Below, piece by piece: positions 7,919 through 16,815 of a stretch of 64,000 nucleotides of DNA. The notes below the pieces were generated by a model. The model was not told the DNA's origin. It was given only the letters and a program-made list of their open reading frames with translations, and searched no databases. A program made the position numbers and the translations under genes. Within the stretch, counting starts at the first letter, position 1, and every line of letters starts with the position of its first letter. Source of the DNA: Flavobacterium sp. Root935 (lineage in GTDB: Bacteria > Bacteroidota > Bacteroidia > Flavobacteriales > Flavobacteriaceae); contig NZ_LMJL01000008.1 in the NCBI RefSeq assembly GCF_001429295.1, positions 51,186 through 115,185 of the forward strand. Direction: 5' to 3'.

Positions 7919-10102
7919 ATGACTCTTTCTTTCTGGCGTTACGCACACTTGGCCCTGGCCTTATTTTCTTCTATATTTTTGTTTTTAGCCACGGTAACCG
8001 GAATTATTCTGGCGGTCGATGCAGTGCAGGAAAAAACTCTTCCGTACAAAACTGAAAATTTTAATGAAATAACTTTAGGAGAAACTCTTCCTATTCTAAA
8101 AAAGGCTTACCCAGAAATTACAGAATTAAGTGTTGATTACAATCAGTTTGTAACGCTTCAGGCAATTGATCAAAACGGAAATGATGTTAATGCTTATGTT
8201 GATCCCAAAACTGGAAAAGCTTTAGGAACTCCTGTAAAAAAAAGCGAATTTATTCAATGGGTTACAAGTTTTCATCGCTCGTTGTTTCTTCATGAAGCAG
8301 GACGTTTTTTTGTCGGCATAATTTCTTTTTGTTTATTACTAATTTCGCTTTCGGGTTTTGTATTGGTTTTAAAGAGACAACGCGGTATTCGAAATTTCTT
8401 CTCCAAAGTAATTAAGGAATATTTCGCCCAGTATTATCATGTTGTTTTGGGGCGATTGGCTTTAATTCCAATTCTAATTATTGCATTAACAGGAACCTAT
8501 TTATCGTTGGAACGATTTAACTTTTTTATGGGTGAAGAAAAAGCGAAACCTGTAAAATCTGAACTTTCAGAAAAAGACAAAACGACTTCTATATTTAAAA
8601 CTACTTTACTTTCTGATGTAAAAAAAATTGAGTTTCCTTTTACAGATGATCCTGAAGAATATTATATCATTGAATTAAAAGATCGCGAGATCGAAGTTAA
8701 TCAGGTTTCTGGTGCTGTTATTTCAGAAAAACTTTCGCCGGTAACCAAACAATTTGCTGCTTTGAGCCTTGATCTTCATACAGGTAGAATTAACGGAGTC
8801 TGGGCTGTAATCTTAGCAATAGCTTGCATCAATATTTTATTCTTTATTTATTCTGGTTTTGCGATTACTTTAAAAAGAAGGTCAAGCCGAATTAAAAACA
8901 AATTCAAAGCGCACGAAAGTACTTTTATTCTTTTAGTTGGTTCTGAAAATGGAAGTTCTTTTCGATTTGCAAATGCTATTCTGAAACAATTAACCGATCA
9001 AGGCTACAAGGCTTTTATTACCGAACTGAATCGCTTTTCCGCTTATCCAAAGGCAGAACATATAATTGTCTTTACTTCTACTCACGGTTTAGGTGACGCA
9101 CCTTCTAACGGAAAAAAATTTAAAGCTGTATTAGAAAAGCAAAATCAGGATCAGAAAATTAATTTTTCTGTCGTTGGTTTTGGTTCGAAAGCTTATCCAG
9201 ATTTCTGCCAGTTTGCGGTTGAAATCGATCAGCTTTTAGCCAATCAAAATTGGGCAGATCGTTATTTAGATTTACAAACTGTTAACGACAAATCGGCTGT
9301 TGAATTTGTAAACTGGATAAAATTATGGAGTGCTAAAACGGGAATTCCTTTGGCGACAACTCCTTCATTATACAATCACGTACCGAAAGGACTGCAGAAA
9401 TTAATGGTTTTAGATAAGACGCCGATTTCTGATACCGAACATACTTTTATACTAACATTACGCGCTAATTCTAGGGCTAAATTTGTTTCTGGTGATTTAC
9501 TGGCAATTTATCCTGCTAATGATTCTAGAGAACGCCTCTACTCTATTGGAAATCATTCTGGAAACATACAATTGGTTGTAAAACTGCATGAAAACGGATT
9601 GGGTTCTGGCTTTTTGAATAATTTAGAACCTGGAAATACAATAAAAGCTAGAATTCTTAAAAACCCTACTTTTCATCTTCCAAAGAAAGCACCAAAAGTG
9701 GCTCTAATCTCTAACGGAACTGGAATTGCTCCTTTTCTGGGAATGATTGAACAGAATAAAGCTAAGAAAGAAATACATTTGTACAGCGGTTTTAGAATGG
9801 TAACTCCAACTCTTTTGGCTTATAAAAAGTTTGCAAAAGTGATGATTCAAAAACAACATCTGGATCGCTTTCACGTAGCATTATCTCGTGAAGGAGCAAA
9901 TATTTATGTTATGGATTTGATTCAGAAAGATGCTTCTTTTTTTATGAATTTACTGAAAGAAGGCGGTGTAATCATGATCTGCGGTTCGCTTGCGATGCAG
10001 AAAGATGTTGAAGCTGTTTTGAATGGATTGTGTCTGGAAAATGGAATTAAAAGTCTTTCTGAATACAAAGAAAATGGTCAATTATTAACGGATTGCTATT
10101 AG
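7919..10102 (+). CDS. PepSY transmembrane - flavodoxin - FAD/NAD(P) reductase fusion
   Basis: 727 residues in three parts. Residues 1-330 form a PepSY-type membrane region with helices near 10-33, 128-150, 175-197 and 293-317. It has candidate haem-ligand histidines H10, H119, H125, H174 and H287. Residues 336-470 are a flavodoxin-like FMN domain. Residues 490-727 are a ferredoxin-reductase-type module with the FAD motif RLYS (539-542) and the nucleotide-binding GTGIAPF segment (600-606). The layout implies electron flow from cytoplasmic NAD(P)H through FAD and FMN to haem and across the membrane. A nearby DUF2271 protein and ApbE supply likely periplasmic acceptors. The physiological target may be ferric iron or a quinone-like compound. 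This is inferred. It resembles sulfite-reductase flavoprotein annotations, but no sulfite reductase is nearby. Confidence 0.88.
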   Translation: MTLSFWRYAHLALALFSSIFLFLATVTGIILAVDAVQEKTLPYKTENFNEITLGETLPILKKAYPEITELSVDYNQFVTLQAIDQNGNDVNAYVDPKTGKALGTPVKKSEFIQWVTSFHRSLFLHEAGRFFVGIISFCLLLISLSGFVLVLKRQRGIRNFFSKVIKEYFAQYYHVVLGRLALIPILIIALTGTYLSLERFNFFMGEEKAKPVKSELSEKDKTTSIFKTTLLSDVKKIEFPFTDDPEEYYIIELKDREIEVNQVSGAVISEKLSPVTKQFAALSLDLHTGRINGVWAVILAIACINILFFIYSGFAITLKRRSSRIKNKFKAHESTFILLVGSENGSSFRFANAILKQLTDQGYKAFITELNRFSAYPKAEHIIVFTSTHGLGDAPSNGKKFKAVLEKQNQDQKINFSVVGFGSKAYPDFCQFAVEIDQLLANQNWADRYLDLQTVNDKSAVEFVNWIKLWSAKTGIPLATTPSLYNHVPKGLQKLMVLDKTPISDTEHTFILTLRANSRAKFVSGDLLAIYPANDSRERLYSIGNHSGNIQLVVKLHENGLGSGFLNNLEPGNTIKARILKNPTFHLPKKAPKVALISNGTGIAPFLGMIEQNKAKKEIHLYSGFRMVTPTLLAYKKFAKVMIQKQHLDRFHVALSREGANIYVMDLIQKDASFFMNLLKEGGVIMICGSLAMQKDVEAVLNGLCLENGIKSLSEYKENGQLLTDCY

Positions 10103-10114
10103 AATTAGATTGTA

Positions 10115-10149
10115 GATTTTGGATTTTGGATTTTGGATTTTGGATTTTA
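10115..10149. repeat. Period-7 tandem repeat (GATTTTG)
   Basis: About five head-to-tail copies of GATTTTG directly after the reductase stop codon. It is followed at 10158-10173 by a TCCCGA/TCGGGA palindrome that also occurs elsewhere in the window (32486-32502, 58175-58190). Confidence 0.85.
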
Positions 10150-10258
10150 GACTGTAGTCCCGAAGCCTCGGGATAGATTATAGAATTTAGATCGGAATTA
10201 TAAATGAATCCCAGAGGGATGACATATTTATAGATTACATTTGGTTCACACAAAGTTA

Positions 10259-10363
10259 AAGCTCCAGCGGAGCGACATATACAAACTACATATCGCTCTG
10301 GCGAAGCTTTAATTTGAAACGTCTAAATTATAACTATAAATATTTCGCTCCGCTGGAGCTCTA
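10259..10363. repeat. REP-like palindromes of the AGCTCC-GGAGCG family
   Basis: Three units: AGCTCCAGCGGAGCG around 10260, CGCTCTGGCGAAGCT around 10294-10308 and CGCTCCGCTGGAGCT around 10346-10360. The last is preceded by AAATATTT. They belong to the same family as the six-unit array at 51585-51905. No gene is present between the reductase and ApbE. Confidence 0.75.
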
Positions 10364-10377
10364 AAAAATGATTTTTT

Positions 10378-11370
10378 ATGCAAAAATCAATTATAAATAA
10401 ACTTTTAATTCTTTTCGTAACGGTTCACTGCTTTACAGGCTATTCGCAAGTATTACGAAAAAGAACATCGCTCTTAATGGGCGGCCGTTTTGATATTAGT
10501 ATTGTCGATAAAGATTCGCTTTCGGCTGAAAAAAATAGTGATATTGTAATTGCTGAAATTACCCGCATAGAAAATCTAATTTCGGATTGGAAGGCCGATT
10601 CTCAAATTTCTAAAGTGAATCAGAATGCGGGAATTCAACCTATAAAAGTAGATCGAGAAGTTTTTGAACTTGCCCAAAGAGCTGTTAAACTTTCTGAAAT
10701 AACAAATGGCGGATTTGACGTCAGCTTTGCTGCAATGGACAGAATCTGGAAATTTGACGGTTCGATGAAGGAAATGCCTTCGGCGGATGCCATAAAAAAA
10801 TCGGTTGAAAAAGTGGGTTACAAGAATATTATTTTGGACAGCACAGAATCGACTATTTTTTTGAAATTAAAAGGCATGAAAATCGGATTTGGTGCTCTCG
10901 GCGAAGGTTACGCCACTGATAAATGCCGTGCCATGATGATTGAAAAAGGCATTAAAGCCGGAATTATCAATGGTTCTGGCGATATGAGCACCTGGGGAAA
11001 ACAACCCAACGGAAAGGACTGGAAAATCGGTATTACGAATCCGTTTAAACCTGAAAAAATTTTAGCTGTTGTTCCTTTAAAAGAAGGCGCTGTCACTACT
11101 TCTGGCAGTTATGAAAAGTTTGTTGTTTTTAATGGAAAACGCTACTCCCATATTATAAATCCTGCAACTGGGTATCCCGCAATTGGTTTGTGCAGTGTAA
11201 CTGTCTTTGGTCCAAACGCCGAAACGGCAAACGGATTAAGTACTTCAATGATGGTTTTAGGTCTAAAAGAAGGCTTACTGCTGCTCCAAAAATTCCCAGA
11301 ATACAGCTGCGTAATAATTACTGATAAAGGAAAAGTGGTTAAGTCTAAGAATTTCTCTTATAAATTGTAA
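10378..11370 (+). CDS. apbE: FAD:protein FMN transferase (ApbE)
   Basis: A 330-residue exported protein with an N-terminal signal segment ending near YSQ (residue ~24). It uses FAD to attach FMN to Ser/Thr of periplasmic proteins. Family features are present: the MGGRFDI start of the domain, GALGEGYATDKC near 180, a GSGDMSTWG stretch and TSGSYEKF, the substrate/metal-binding end of the fold. It is the last gene of the plus-strand redox cluster, 275 bp after the reductase. The DUF2271 protein two genes upstream carries a TGAS-type acceptor motif, which makes it the natural local substrate. The protein is close to the usual family length. Confidence 0.93.
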   Translation: MQKSIINKLLILFVTVHCFTGYSQVLRKRTSLLMGGRFDISIVDKDSLSAEKNSDIVIAEITRIENLISDWKADSQISKVNQNAGIQPIKVDREVFELAQRAVKLSEITNGGFDVSFAAMDRIWKFDGSMKEMPSADAIKKSVEKVGYKNIILDSTESTIFLKLKGMKIGFGALGEGYATDKCRAMMIEKGIKAGIINGSGDMSTWGKQPNGKDWKIGITNPFKPEKILAVVPLKEGAVTTSGSYEKFVVFNGKRYSHIINPATGYPAIGLCSVTVFGPNAETANGLSTSMMVLGLKEGLLLLQKFPEYSCVIITDKGKVVKSKNFSYKL

Positions 11371-11373
11371 GTT

Positions 11374-11436
11374 GTTGGTTGATGGTTGATGGTTGATGGT
11401 TGATGGTTGGTGGTTGGTGGTTGGTGGTTGGTGGTC
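11374..11436. repeat. Period-7 tandem repeat (TGGTTGA, then TGGTTGG)
   Basis: About nine head-to-tail heptamers directly after the apbE stop. The first half reads TGGTTGA and the second half TGGTTGG. The first form matches the array at positions 3-90. Confidence 0.9.
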
Positions 11437-11545
11437 ATGGGAAGCAGATTTTGTCGAAATGATTACTTTGTCTGTTCGCTATCGCTTGAGTCTTCGGTGA
11501 AATTATAAAGGGTATGAAATAATGATAACTCATTATTTAAATTGA

Positions 11546-11584
11546 ACATTCCGCTTACTGTAAATAGAAGCGGAATGTTTTTTT
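11546..11584 (+). terminator. Rho-independent terminator between apbE and the NmrA-like gene
   Basis: An 11-bp stem (ACATTCCGCTT at 11546-11556, AAGCGGAATGT at 11568-11578) is followed by a T-run on the plus strand. It lies between two convergent genes and may serve both. Confidence 0.8.
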
Positions 11585-11586
11585 GA

Positions 11587-12462
11587 TTAGAATTTTGAAG
11601 CAAACTCTTTTGCAAAATCTTCTAGTTTGATTTTTCCTTGAACTTTTCCATCATTGTTTAGAAAATCTGCTGCAATGGTTTCATTACGAAGTCCGCTTCC
11701 CATTTCGGTATATAAACCAGCCATTTCTTCTGGAACTCCAGCTTGAGTCATTCCGCCTAAATATTGTTCATCAGTAAATTCAACCCAAGGAAGTTCTGGT
11801 TTTCCAATTGCTGCTCCGAATGTTTTTGCAATTTCTGAAGGCGTGCGAACATCACTAATAATATAGCGCACATTTTTTCCTTCTGGTAATTTTTGTAATT
11901 CTTCTGCAGCAGCCCATGCAATATCTTCTGGATGCACTAACGGAATACGATTTCCTGCTGGAATATTTGCTCCCATAATCCCTGCTCCTTTTATCATCGG
12001 AATATCGTTGAAGAAGTTAATGTAGAAATATCCAGCTCTCAAAAATGTAATTGAAGTATTTAGTTTCTCATAAATCTTCTCAATATTATACAAACCCGCA
12101 ATTGGTCCGTTTCCTTTTGGTAAATCAGCTCCTATACTGCTTAGCATTACTACTCTTTTAATGTTGGCATTCTGAATCGCTTTCGCGAAAGCGGTGCCAG
12201 CATCTGTAGTATTTTGAATAATATTTACACCGCCCATATTTGGAGGCGTCATGGCGAAAAGGGCATCTGTACCTTTAAAAGTTTCTGAAAGAAAATCGGC
12301 ATCGCTAACTGATCCTATTACTGCTTTTGCACCAAGATCTTCAATCGCAGCTTTTCGATCTGCATTGCTGCTTATAACCGTTACCTCGTGTCCTGATTTT
12401 ACTAATTGAGCCGTTAAAGGCTTTCCGATATTTCCTAACGAACCTGAAATTATAATTTTCAT
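11587..12462 (-). CDS. NmrA/YtfG-type NAD(P)H-binding oxidoreductase
   Basis: An atypical short-chain dehydrogenase of about 291 residues. I take the ATG at 12462, which opens with the Rossmann motif KIIISGSLGNIGKPL. The longer reading to 12519 would run across the promoter. The middle part resembles NAD(P)H:quinone oxidoreductase or NmrA-like proteins: SSIGADLPKG, the IPLVHPEDIAWAAAE segment and no classical YxxxK catalytic pair. It is divergently transcribed from an HxlR regulator, a common pairing in which the redox-responsive regulator controls the reductase. The substrate is unknown, with quinones or other electrophiles likely. Confidence 0.85.
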   Translation of the reverse strand: MKIIISGSLGNIGKPLTAQLVKSGHEVTVISSNADRKAAIEDLGAKAVIGSVSDADFLSETFKGTDALFAMTPPNMGGVNIIQNTTDAGTAFAKAIQNANIKRVVMLSSIGADLPKGNGPIAGLYNIEKIYEKLNTSITFLRAGYFYINFFNDIPMIKGAGIMGANIPAGNRIPLVHPEDIAWAAAEELQKLPEGKNVRYIISDVRTPSEIAKTFGAAIGKPELPWVEFTDEQYLGGMTQAGVPEEMAGLYTEMGSGLRNETIAADFLNNDGKVQGKIKLEDFAKEFASKF

Positions 12463-12488
12463 CTTTAAAGTTTTTTTATTTAACAAGA

Positions 12489-12523
12489 CAAAGGTATCTT
12501 TGTACTTACTTTTACACAAGTAC
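12489..12523 (-). promoter_or_regulatory. Promoter and operator in the NmrA-like/HxlR divergent region
   Basis: On the minus strand, TTG (12517-12519), a 20-bp spacer and TACCTTTG (12489-12496) make a promoter for the oxidoreductase gene. An inverted repeat GTACTT-N10-AAGTAC (12502-12523) overlaps the spacer and the -33 element. A third partial copy, AAAGTATG, follows at 12531. An HxlR repressor binding here would block the promoter. Confidence 0.65.
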
Positions 12524-12542
12524 TTACCCTAAAGTATGTATC

Positions 12543-12908
12543 ATGACAGCAATTAAAGAATCGTCAACTATTCAGGAAAACAAGCAGTATGCGTTGGAAC
12601 AATGCCCTGTAACTTTTGTTATGGAAAAAATTGGAGGCTACTGGAAACCCATTATTTTATATCATTTATCGACTGGAGATAAACGTTACAGCGAATTGAA
12701 AAGAGCAATTCCGGCTGTAACAGAGAAGATGCTTATTCAGCATTTAAAACAATTAGAAGCGGATGGTTTGGTGATTCGCGAAGCAAAACCTGTCGTTCCT
12801 CCTTTTGTGACTTATAAATTAAGTGATGCTGGAAAGGGATTATTACCCGTTATTGATGCAATGGCAGCGTGGGCTTTTAAAGTAAAAGACGGCATCTATA
12901 GCGTTTAA
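12543..12908 (+). CDS. HxlR family winged-helix transcriptional regulator
   Basis: The 121-residue protein carries the HxlR fold: CPVTFVMEKIGGYWKP near residue 21, RYSELKRAIPAVTEKMLIQHLKQLEADGLV as the recognition region and a wing around residues 80-95. The conserved N-terminal cysteine (C21) is the redox- or electrophile-sensing residue in several family members. It is divergent from the NmrA-like oxidoreductase, with an inverted-repeat operator between them. It probably represses that gene and itself until an electrophile or quinone is sensed. Confidence 0.93.
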   Translation: MTAIKESSTIQENKQYALEQCPVTFVMEKIGGYWKPIILYHLSTGDKRYSELKRAIPAVTEKMLIQHLKQLEADGLVIREAKPVVPPFVTYKLSDAGKGLLPVIDAMAAWAFKVKDGIYSV

Positions 12909-12965
12909 TAGACACCGCCTTTTCAAACAACAAAAAACTAATTAACTTATTTTTAATTGCTTTGT

Positions 12966-13919
12966 TTAATTCTGTTTGATAAAAAACAAAGCTTCTTTGT
13001 AATTGGCAATTTCTGTTAAGGCATTATAAATATATTTTGAAACCAATGCTCCCCCATCAGAATTAATGAGGTCGATATCATCTTCTGGTGTGTGATACTG
13101 CGGATGTCCGCCGGTATGAAAACCAACAGCCGAAATAGATTCTTTATAAAAAGAAACATGATCAGAACCGCCAACATCTCCTGCGTGAATAACTGGGTTT
13201 AATCCTGAGTTTTCCTGCAGTTTTTGCATCAGTTCGACTCCATTTGGAAAAGTTCCAGCACCGCCCATATAAAGCTCTTTTTTCTCATTCAATCTTCCAA
13301 CCATATCCATATTGAGCATTACTTTTACGGATTCTTTTGGAACTGGCAGATGGGTTACGAAGTATTTAGAACCTAATAATCCTTCTTCTTCTCCGCTGAA
13401 CGAAATAAAAATGATGCTTCTTTTTGGTTTGATTTTTTGTTTTGAAATTTCTTCTAAAATGCAAAGCAGCGCCGAGACACCAGAAGCATTATCATCTGCA
13501 CCGTTATGAATGGCAAACGCTTCTTTCTTTTTACTTCCAGAACCTGGCCCGCCCCAGCCCCAATGATCGTAATGAGCTCCTATTAAAATATATTCATTTT
13601 TTAAAACCGGATCAGATCCTTGGATAAAACCCAAAACATTTTGAGTTGCAGCACTATCTGATTTCATCTTATTGATGCCTTCTTTTACAAAAACTTTAAA
13701 AGGCTGATAATAAGAATTATTGAATTCTTGTAAACCATATTTTTTAAAATACTTCTGAATATAAGCTGCTGCTTTATTATTCCCTTTTGTACCCGGAAAA
13801 CGGCCTTCCAATTTATCTGATGATAGATATTTATCATGTTTATAAAAGGTTTTGGAAATTTGTGCATTCACGAAAGTGCAGCAAAAAAATACGGTCGTAA
13901 AAAAAAGTTTTAATTTCAT
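12966..13919 (-). CDS. M28 family zinc aminopeptidase, exported
   Basis: 317 residues with a signal peptide (cut after VNA, about residue 19). M28 motifs are complete: H116 in AHYDHW, the aspartate of ADDNASG near 142, the catalytic/ligand EE pair at 177-178 (SGEEEG), D205 in NMDMVG and H276 in QYHTPEDD. These give two zinc sites and a general base. It should remove N-terminal amino acids from peptides in the periplasm or outside the cell. It stands alone. Its position between redox and glycan genes fits peptide scavenging but shows no direct link. It has no C-terminal sorting domain. Confidence 0.93.
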   Translation of the reverse strand: MKLKLFFTTVFFCCTFVNAQISKTFYKHDKYLSSDKLEGRFPGTKGNNKAAAYIQKYFKKYGLQEFNNSYYQPFKVFVKEGINKMKSDSAATQNVLGFIQGSDPVLKNEYILIGAHYDHWGWGGPGSGSKKKEAFAIHNGADDNASGVSALLCILEEISKQKIKPKRSIIFISFSGEEEGLLGSKYFVTHLPVPKESVKVMLNMDMVGRLNEKKELYMGGAGTFPNGVELMQKLQENSGLNPVIHAGDVGGSDHVSFYKESISAVGFHTGGHPQYHTPEDDIDLINSDGGALVSKYIYNALTEIANYKEALFFIKQN

Positions 13920-14073
13920 AATTGTTTTTCTATAGAATGGAACGCGGATGAAACGGATTTGCTTTGCAAAAACGCGGATAAACGCAGATATTATAAAAAT
14001 TAATCAAATAAAATCGTAAAATCAGCGTCTTTACGAAGTAAATGAGTGTCATCCGCGTACCATCATTCAAAGA

Positions 14074-15120
14074 TTATAAATCAAAAGAGGTATGCTTAAT
14101 GTATTTTCGATCATAAGTATACAGTACGTGTACTTTCTTGTCGGTGGTTTGAATTATGGCTGGGTAACTGAACTCTCCTTTTTCCTGATTTTCCAAATCA
14201 AATAACTTTCTCCAGTTCAAACCATCTGTCGAATATTCAACGTCTAAAATATTGCGGCCGTTAAACCAGTCTTTTCCCTGCGGCAGTGGATTGTTAACCA
14301 ATAAAAAAAGATTTTTATTTACAGTTAAAGCATCTATTCCCGAATTTGAATTGACCACATTAATTGTATTGGTTCTTATCCAGCTTTTTCCGTTATCTCC
14401 AGACCAGCTTGCAACTACTCTATTGTGCTTGCTGCGGGACAACATCTCAATATCACTTTCACTATGCACTAAAAATGTAGGCTGAATGACATTTAATTGT
14501 TTATTGTTTTCAACTTCAATTTTTTTCCAAGAATCGTCAGCTTCTGTGTAAGTTTCTACATGAATTCTCCATTCGTCTTTGTCAACACTTTCTGTACTGC
14601 TGCCGCACAAAATAACTCCAGGAGTTGTTTCGATTGGTTTATTACGAATTGGACCGTAGATTCCTTCGGGAAGATATTTTGGCTGTCCCCAAGTCTTTCC
14701 ATTATCTTTTGAAACTATCATAGCGCCAAACCATTCTCTGGGATTTTTTCCGACTTTGTAAAACAAATACAAATTCTGGCTTTTGCTTTTAAACAACACC
14801 GGATTCCAACAAGGAAGCGTATCACCGTTTTTGATTAATGGCTGAATCAGTTCTTTTGGCGTTGACCATTTTTTATCTTTATAATCAGAAATATAAATTC
14901 CGACATCTTTTGCACCTTCGTATTTACCGCCAAACCAAGCTGCCATAATCTCATTTGGTTTATATTCAACCAATGTCGATGCGTGACTGTTGGCTGTAAC
15001 AGGCGGATCTGCAATATAACTGCTTTCAATATTCACAGCTTTAATTTGCGCTTTTACTGAATTGGAAAAAACAATTACCATCAATAATGCAGCTGTAGTA
15101 TATCTCTTTTTTAAAATCAT
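14074..15120 (-). CDS. Exported BNR-repeat (sialidase-like propeller) protein
   Basis: 348 residues, signal peptide cut near VKA (residue 24). The rest is a beta-propeller with Asp-box sequences (SKDNGKTW, SGDNGKSW). It shares the segments xCWNPVLF, YLFYKVGKNPREWFG and YGPIRNKP with the second such protein at 62158-63303, so the two are paralogues (BNR_2 type). They are usually named exo-alpha-sialidase, but I see no FRIP sequence typical of true sialidases. The substrate is therefore uncertain, and other sugar-acid or rhamnose-linked glycans are possible. It lies downstream of an MFS sugar permease and the SusCD pair, and is probably part of that glycan locus. Confidence 0.75.
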   Translation of the reverse strand: MILKKRYTTAALLMVIVFSNSVKAQIKAVNIESSYIADPPVTANSHASTLVEYKPNEIMAAWFGGKYEGAKDVGIYISDYKDKKWSTPKELIQPLIKNGDTLPCWNPVLFKSKSQNLYLFYKVGKNPREWFGAMIVSKDNGKTWGQPKYLPEGIYGPIRNKPIETTPGVILCGSSTESVDKDEWRIHVETYTEADDSWKKIEVENNKQLNVIQPTFLVHSESDIEMLSRSKHNRVVASWSGDNGKSWIRTNTINVVNSNSGIDALTVNKNLFLLVNNPLPQGKDWFNGRNILDVEYSTDGLNWRKLFDLENQEKGEFSYPAIIQTTDKKVHVLYTYDRKYIKHTSFDL

Positions 15121-15225
15121 TTTCTTTTTCTTTGTTTTTGCTTTTTTTTAGATGAAAGAAGCAAGAAGCAAGATTTTGAATTTACTTTTCAATATAAAAA
15201 ATGTCACTTTGATATAGCTTTTAAA

Positions 15226-15297
15226 TCTTACATCTTACATTCTTTCATTTTACATCCCACATCTTACATCCCACATCTTACATATTACATCTTTCAG
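15226..15297. repeat. Period-7 tandem repeat (ACATCTT)
   Basis: About nine degenerate copies of ACATCTT/ACATCCC lie between the BNR gene and the MFS gene. Nothing coding is seen. Confidence 0.85.
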
Positions 15298-15308
15298 ATT
15301 AAAAAAAT

Positions 15309-16643
15309 CTAACTCTTCTTCAACCCCACTTTATGTCCTGAAATCGCATAGTACAGGATAATAATATAGTAAGGAAGTAAAATCCAATATCCTTTTGTTG
15401 AGGCTGCTGCTATTGCATTTACTTCGCTAATTCCCTGTGCAATAAGATCAGCTTTTGTTCCGTCTACGAATTTCCCATATAGAGGCGGAATAACTGCTCC
15501 TCCAGAAATTGCCATTACTAATAATGCAGCTCCTGTTTTTGTAAATTTTCCTAAACCGTTAAGTGTAAGAGGCCAGACTGCAGGCCACACTAATGCATTT
15601 GCGATTCCTAATCCAGCAACGAATAAAACAGAAGTAAATCCGCTAGAAAACACAATGCAGAATGACAATATAATTCCTAAAACCGCACTCACTTTTAGAG
15701 CCAAAGCCTGCGTAATATATTTCGGAATCAAAAATGCTCCCAAAGCATAAGTAGCTACCATCGCTAATAAAGTAAATGTTGTAAAGAATTTGGCATCGGC
15801 TGCAGGAAATCCTAACGCGATTCCGTAAGCTATAATCGTATCACCAGCAATAACTTCTACTCCAACGTACATAAACAAAGTCAGTACTCCAAGCCAAAGA
15901 TGCGGAAACTGAAAAATACTTGTTTTTGCTGTTTCTCCCTCTTTTGTTTCTTCGATTGGCACGGCTTCAACATTTGGCAACGGTGCTTTACGAATCAGCA
16001 ATCCTAAAATAAACAAAACCACTGCCATTGAAATGTAAGGAACTACAACACTGTCTGCCATATTATTTAGTAATATATTCTTTTCAGAAACGCTTACTAC
16101 AGCCAGTTTTTCCTGAATTTCATCAATTCCTGACAATAAAATAGATCCGAAAATAAGAGAGCCTAAAGCTCCAGCGATTTTATTACAAATTCCCATAATA
16201 GAGATTCTTTTTGCTGCGCTTTCAATTGGTCCTAAAATAGTAATATAAGGATTTGATGCTGTTTGCAATAAAGTCATTCCAGCTCCCTGAATAAAAATTC
16301 CTGTAAGGAACATCCAGTATGTTCTCGCTTCGGCTGCAGGAATAAAAATTAAGGCTCCGAAACCCATAATGAATAATCCCAAAGACATTCCTTTTTTATA
16401 GCCGATTTTAGCTAAAATATAAGAGGCAGGAAGTGCCATTACAACAAACGAAATATAAGATGCCGACGCAACTAATAAAGACTGCGCTGAAGTTAATTCG
16501 TTAATTGTTTTCATAAACGGGATCAAAGCGCCGTTGATCCAGGTAACAAATCCAAAAATAAAAAACAGACTTGCTATTATTAAAATTGGAACGAATGTGG
16601 TTGGTTTGGTTTGTGAGGAGTTAGTGGTATTTGTATCAACCAT
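15309..16643 (-). CDS. FHS-type MFS sugar permease (NagP/FucP-like)
   Basis: 444 residues with twelve predicted membrane helices. The first helix region (FGFVTWINGALIPFMK) and the QTASNPYITILGP segment near residue 130 are typical of FucP/GluP/NagP proton symporters. In this setting the substrate may be N-acetylglucosamine or fucose, because neighbouring enzymes (GH20, glycosylasparaginase, GH29, NagB) release or consume these sugars. The order susC-susD-MFS is transcribed leftwards, but a terminator (16747-16772) separates susD from it. The exact sugar cannot be told from sequence. Confidence 0.88.
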   Translation of the reverse strand: MVDTNTTNSSQTKPTTFVPILIIASLFFIFGFVTWINGALIPFMKTINELTSAQSLLVASASYISFVVMALPASYILAKIGYKKGMSLGLFIMGFGALIFIPAAEARTYWMFLTGIFIQGAGMTLLQTASNPYITILGPIESAAKRISIMGICNKIAGALGSLIFGSILLSGIDEIQEKLAVVSVSEKNILLNNMADSVVVPYISMAVVLFILGLLIRKAPLPNVEAVPIEETKEGETAKTSIFQFPHLWLGVLTLFMYVGVEVIAGDTIIAYGIALGFPAADAKFFTTFTLLAMVATYALGAFLIPKYITQALALKVSAVLGIILSFCIVFSSGFTSVLFVAGLGIANALVWPAVWPLTLNGLGKFTKTGAALLVMAISGGAVIPPLYGKFVDGTKADLIAQGISEVNAIAAASTKGYWILLPYYIIILYYAISGHKVGLKKS

Positions 16644-16746
16644 TTTTATTTACGTTTTTGTGGTTTGATGATTTGTTGAATTGGAGAAAATCATCAGTAG
16701 TTAAAAGAAATTTTGTATGCCAAAAATTACTGACATATGGATAAAA

Positions 16747-16772
16747 CAAAAGGAGAGTTACCTCTCCTTTTG
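16747..16772 (-). terminator. Terminator after susD
   Basis: Stem CAAAAGGAGAG (16747-16757) and CTCTCCTTTTG (16762-16772) with a 4-nt loop. In the leftward direction it is followed by an A-rich (transcript U-rich) stretch. It would end the susC-susD transcript. Confidence 0.75.
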
Positions 16773-16815
16773 AATTTTAAGTAAGGATTGTGTCGATCAT
16801 TACTCACCAAATTAA

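Noticed and set aside
11450..11458. GTCGAAAT match after apbE
   Set aside because: It lies in a repeat-rich region, lacks the second half of the motif and is not in front of a gene.
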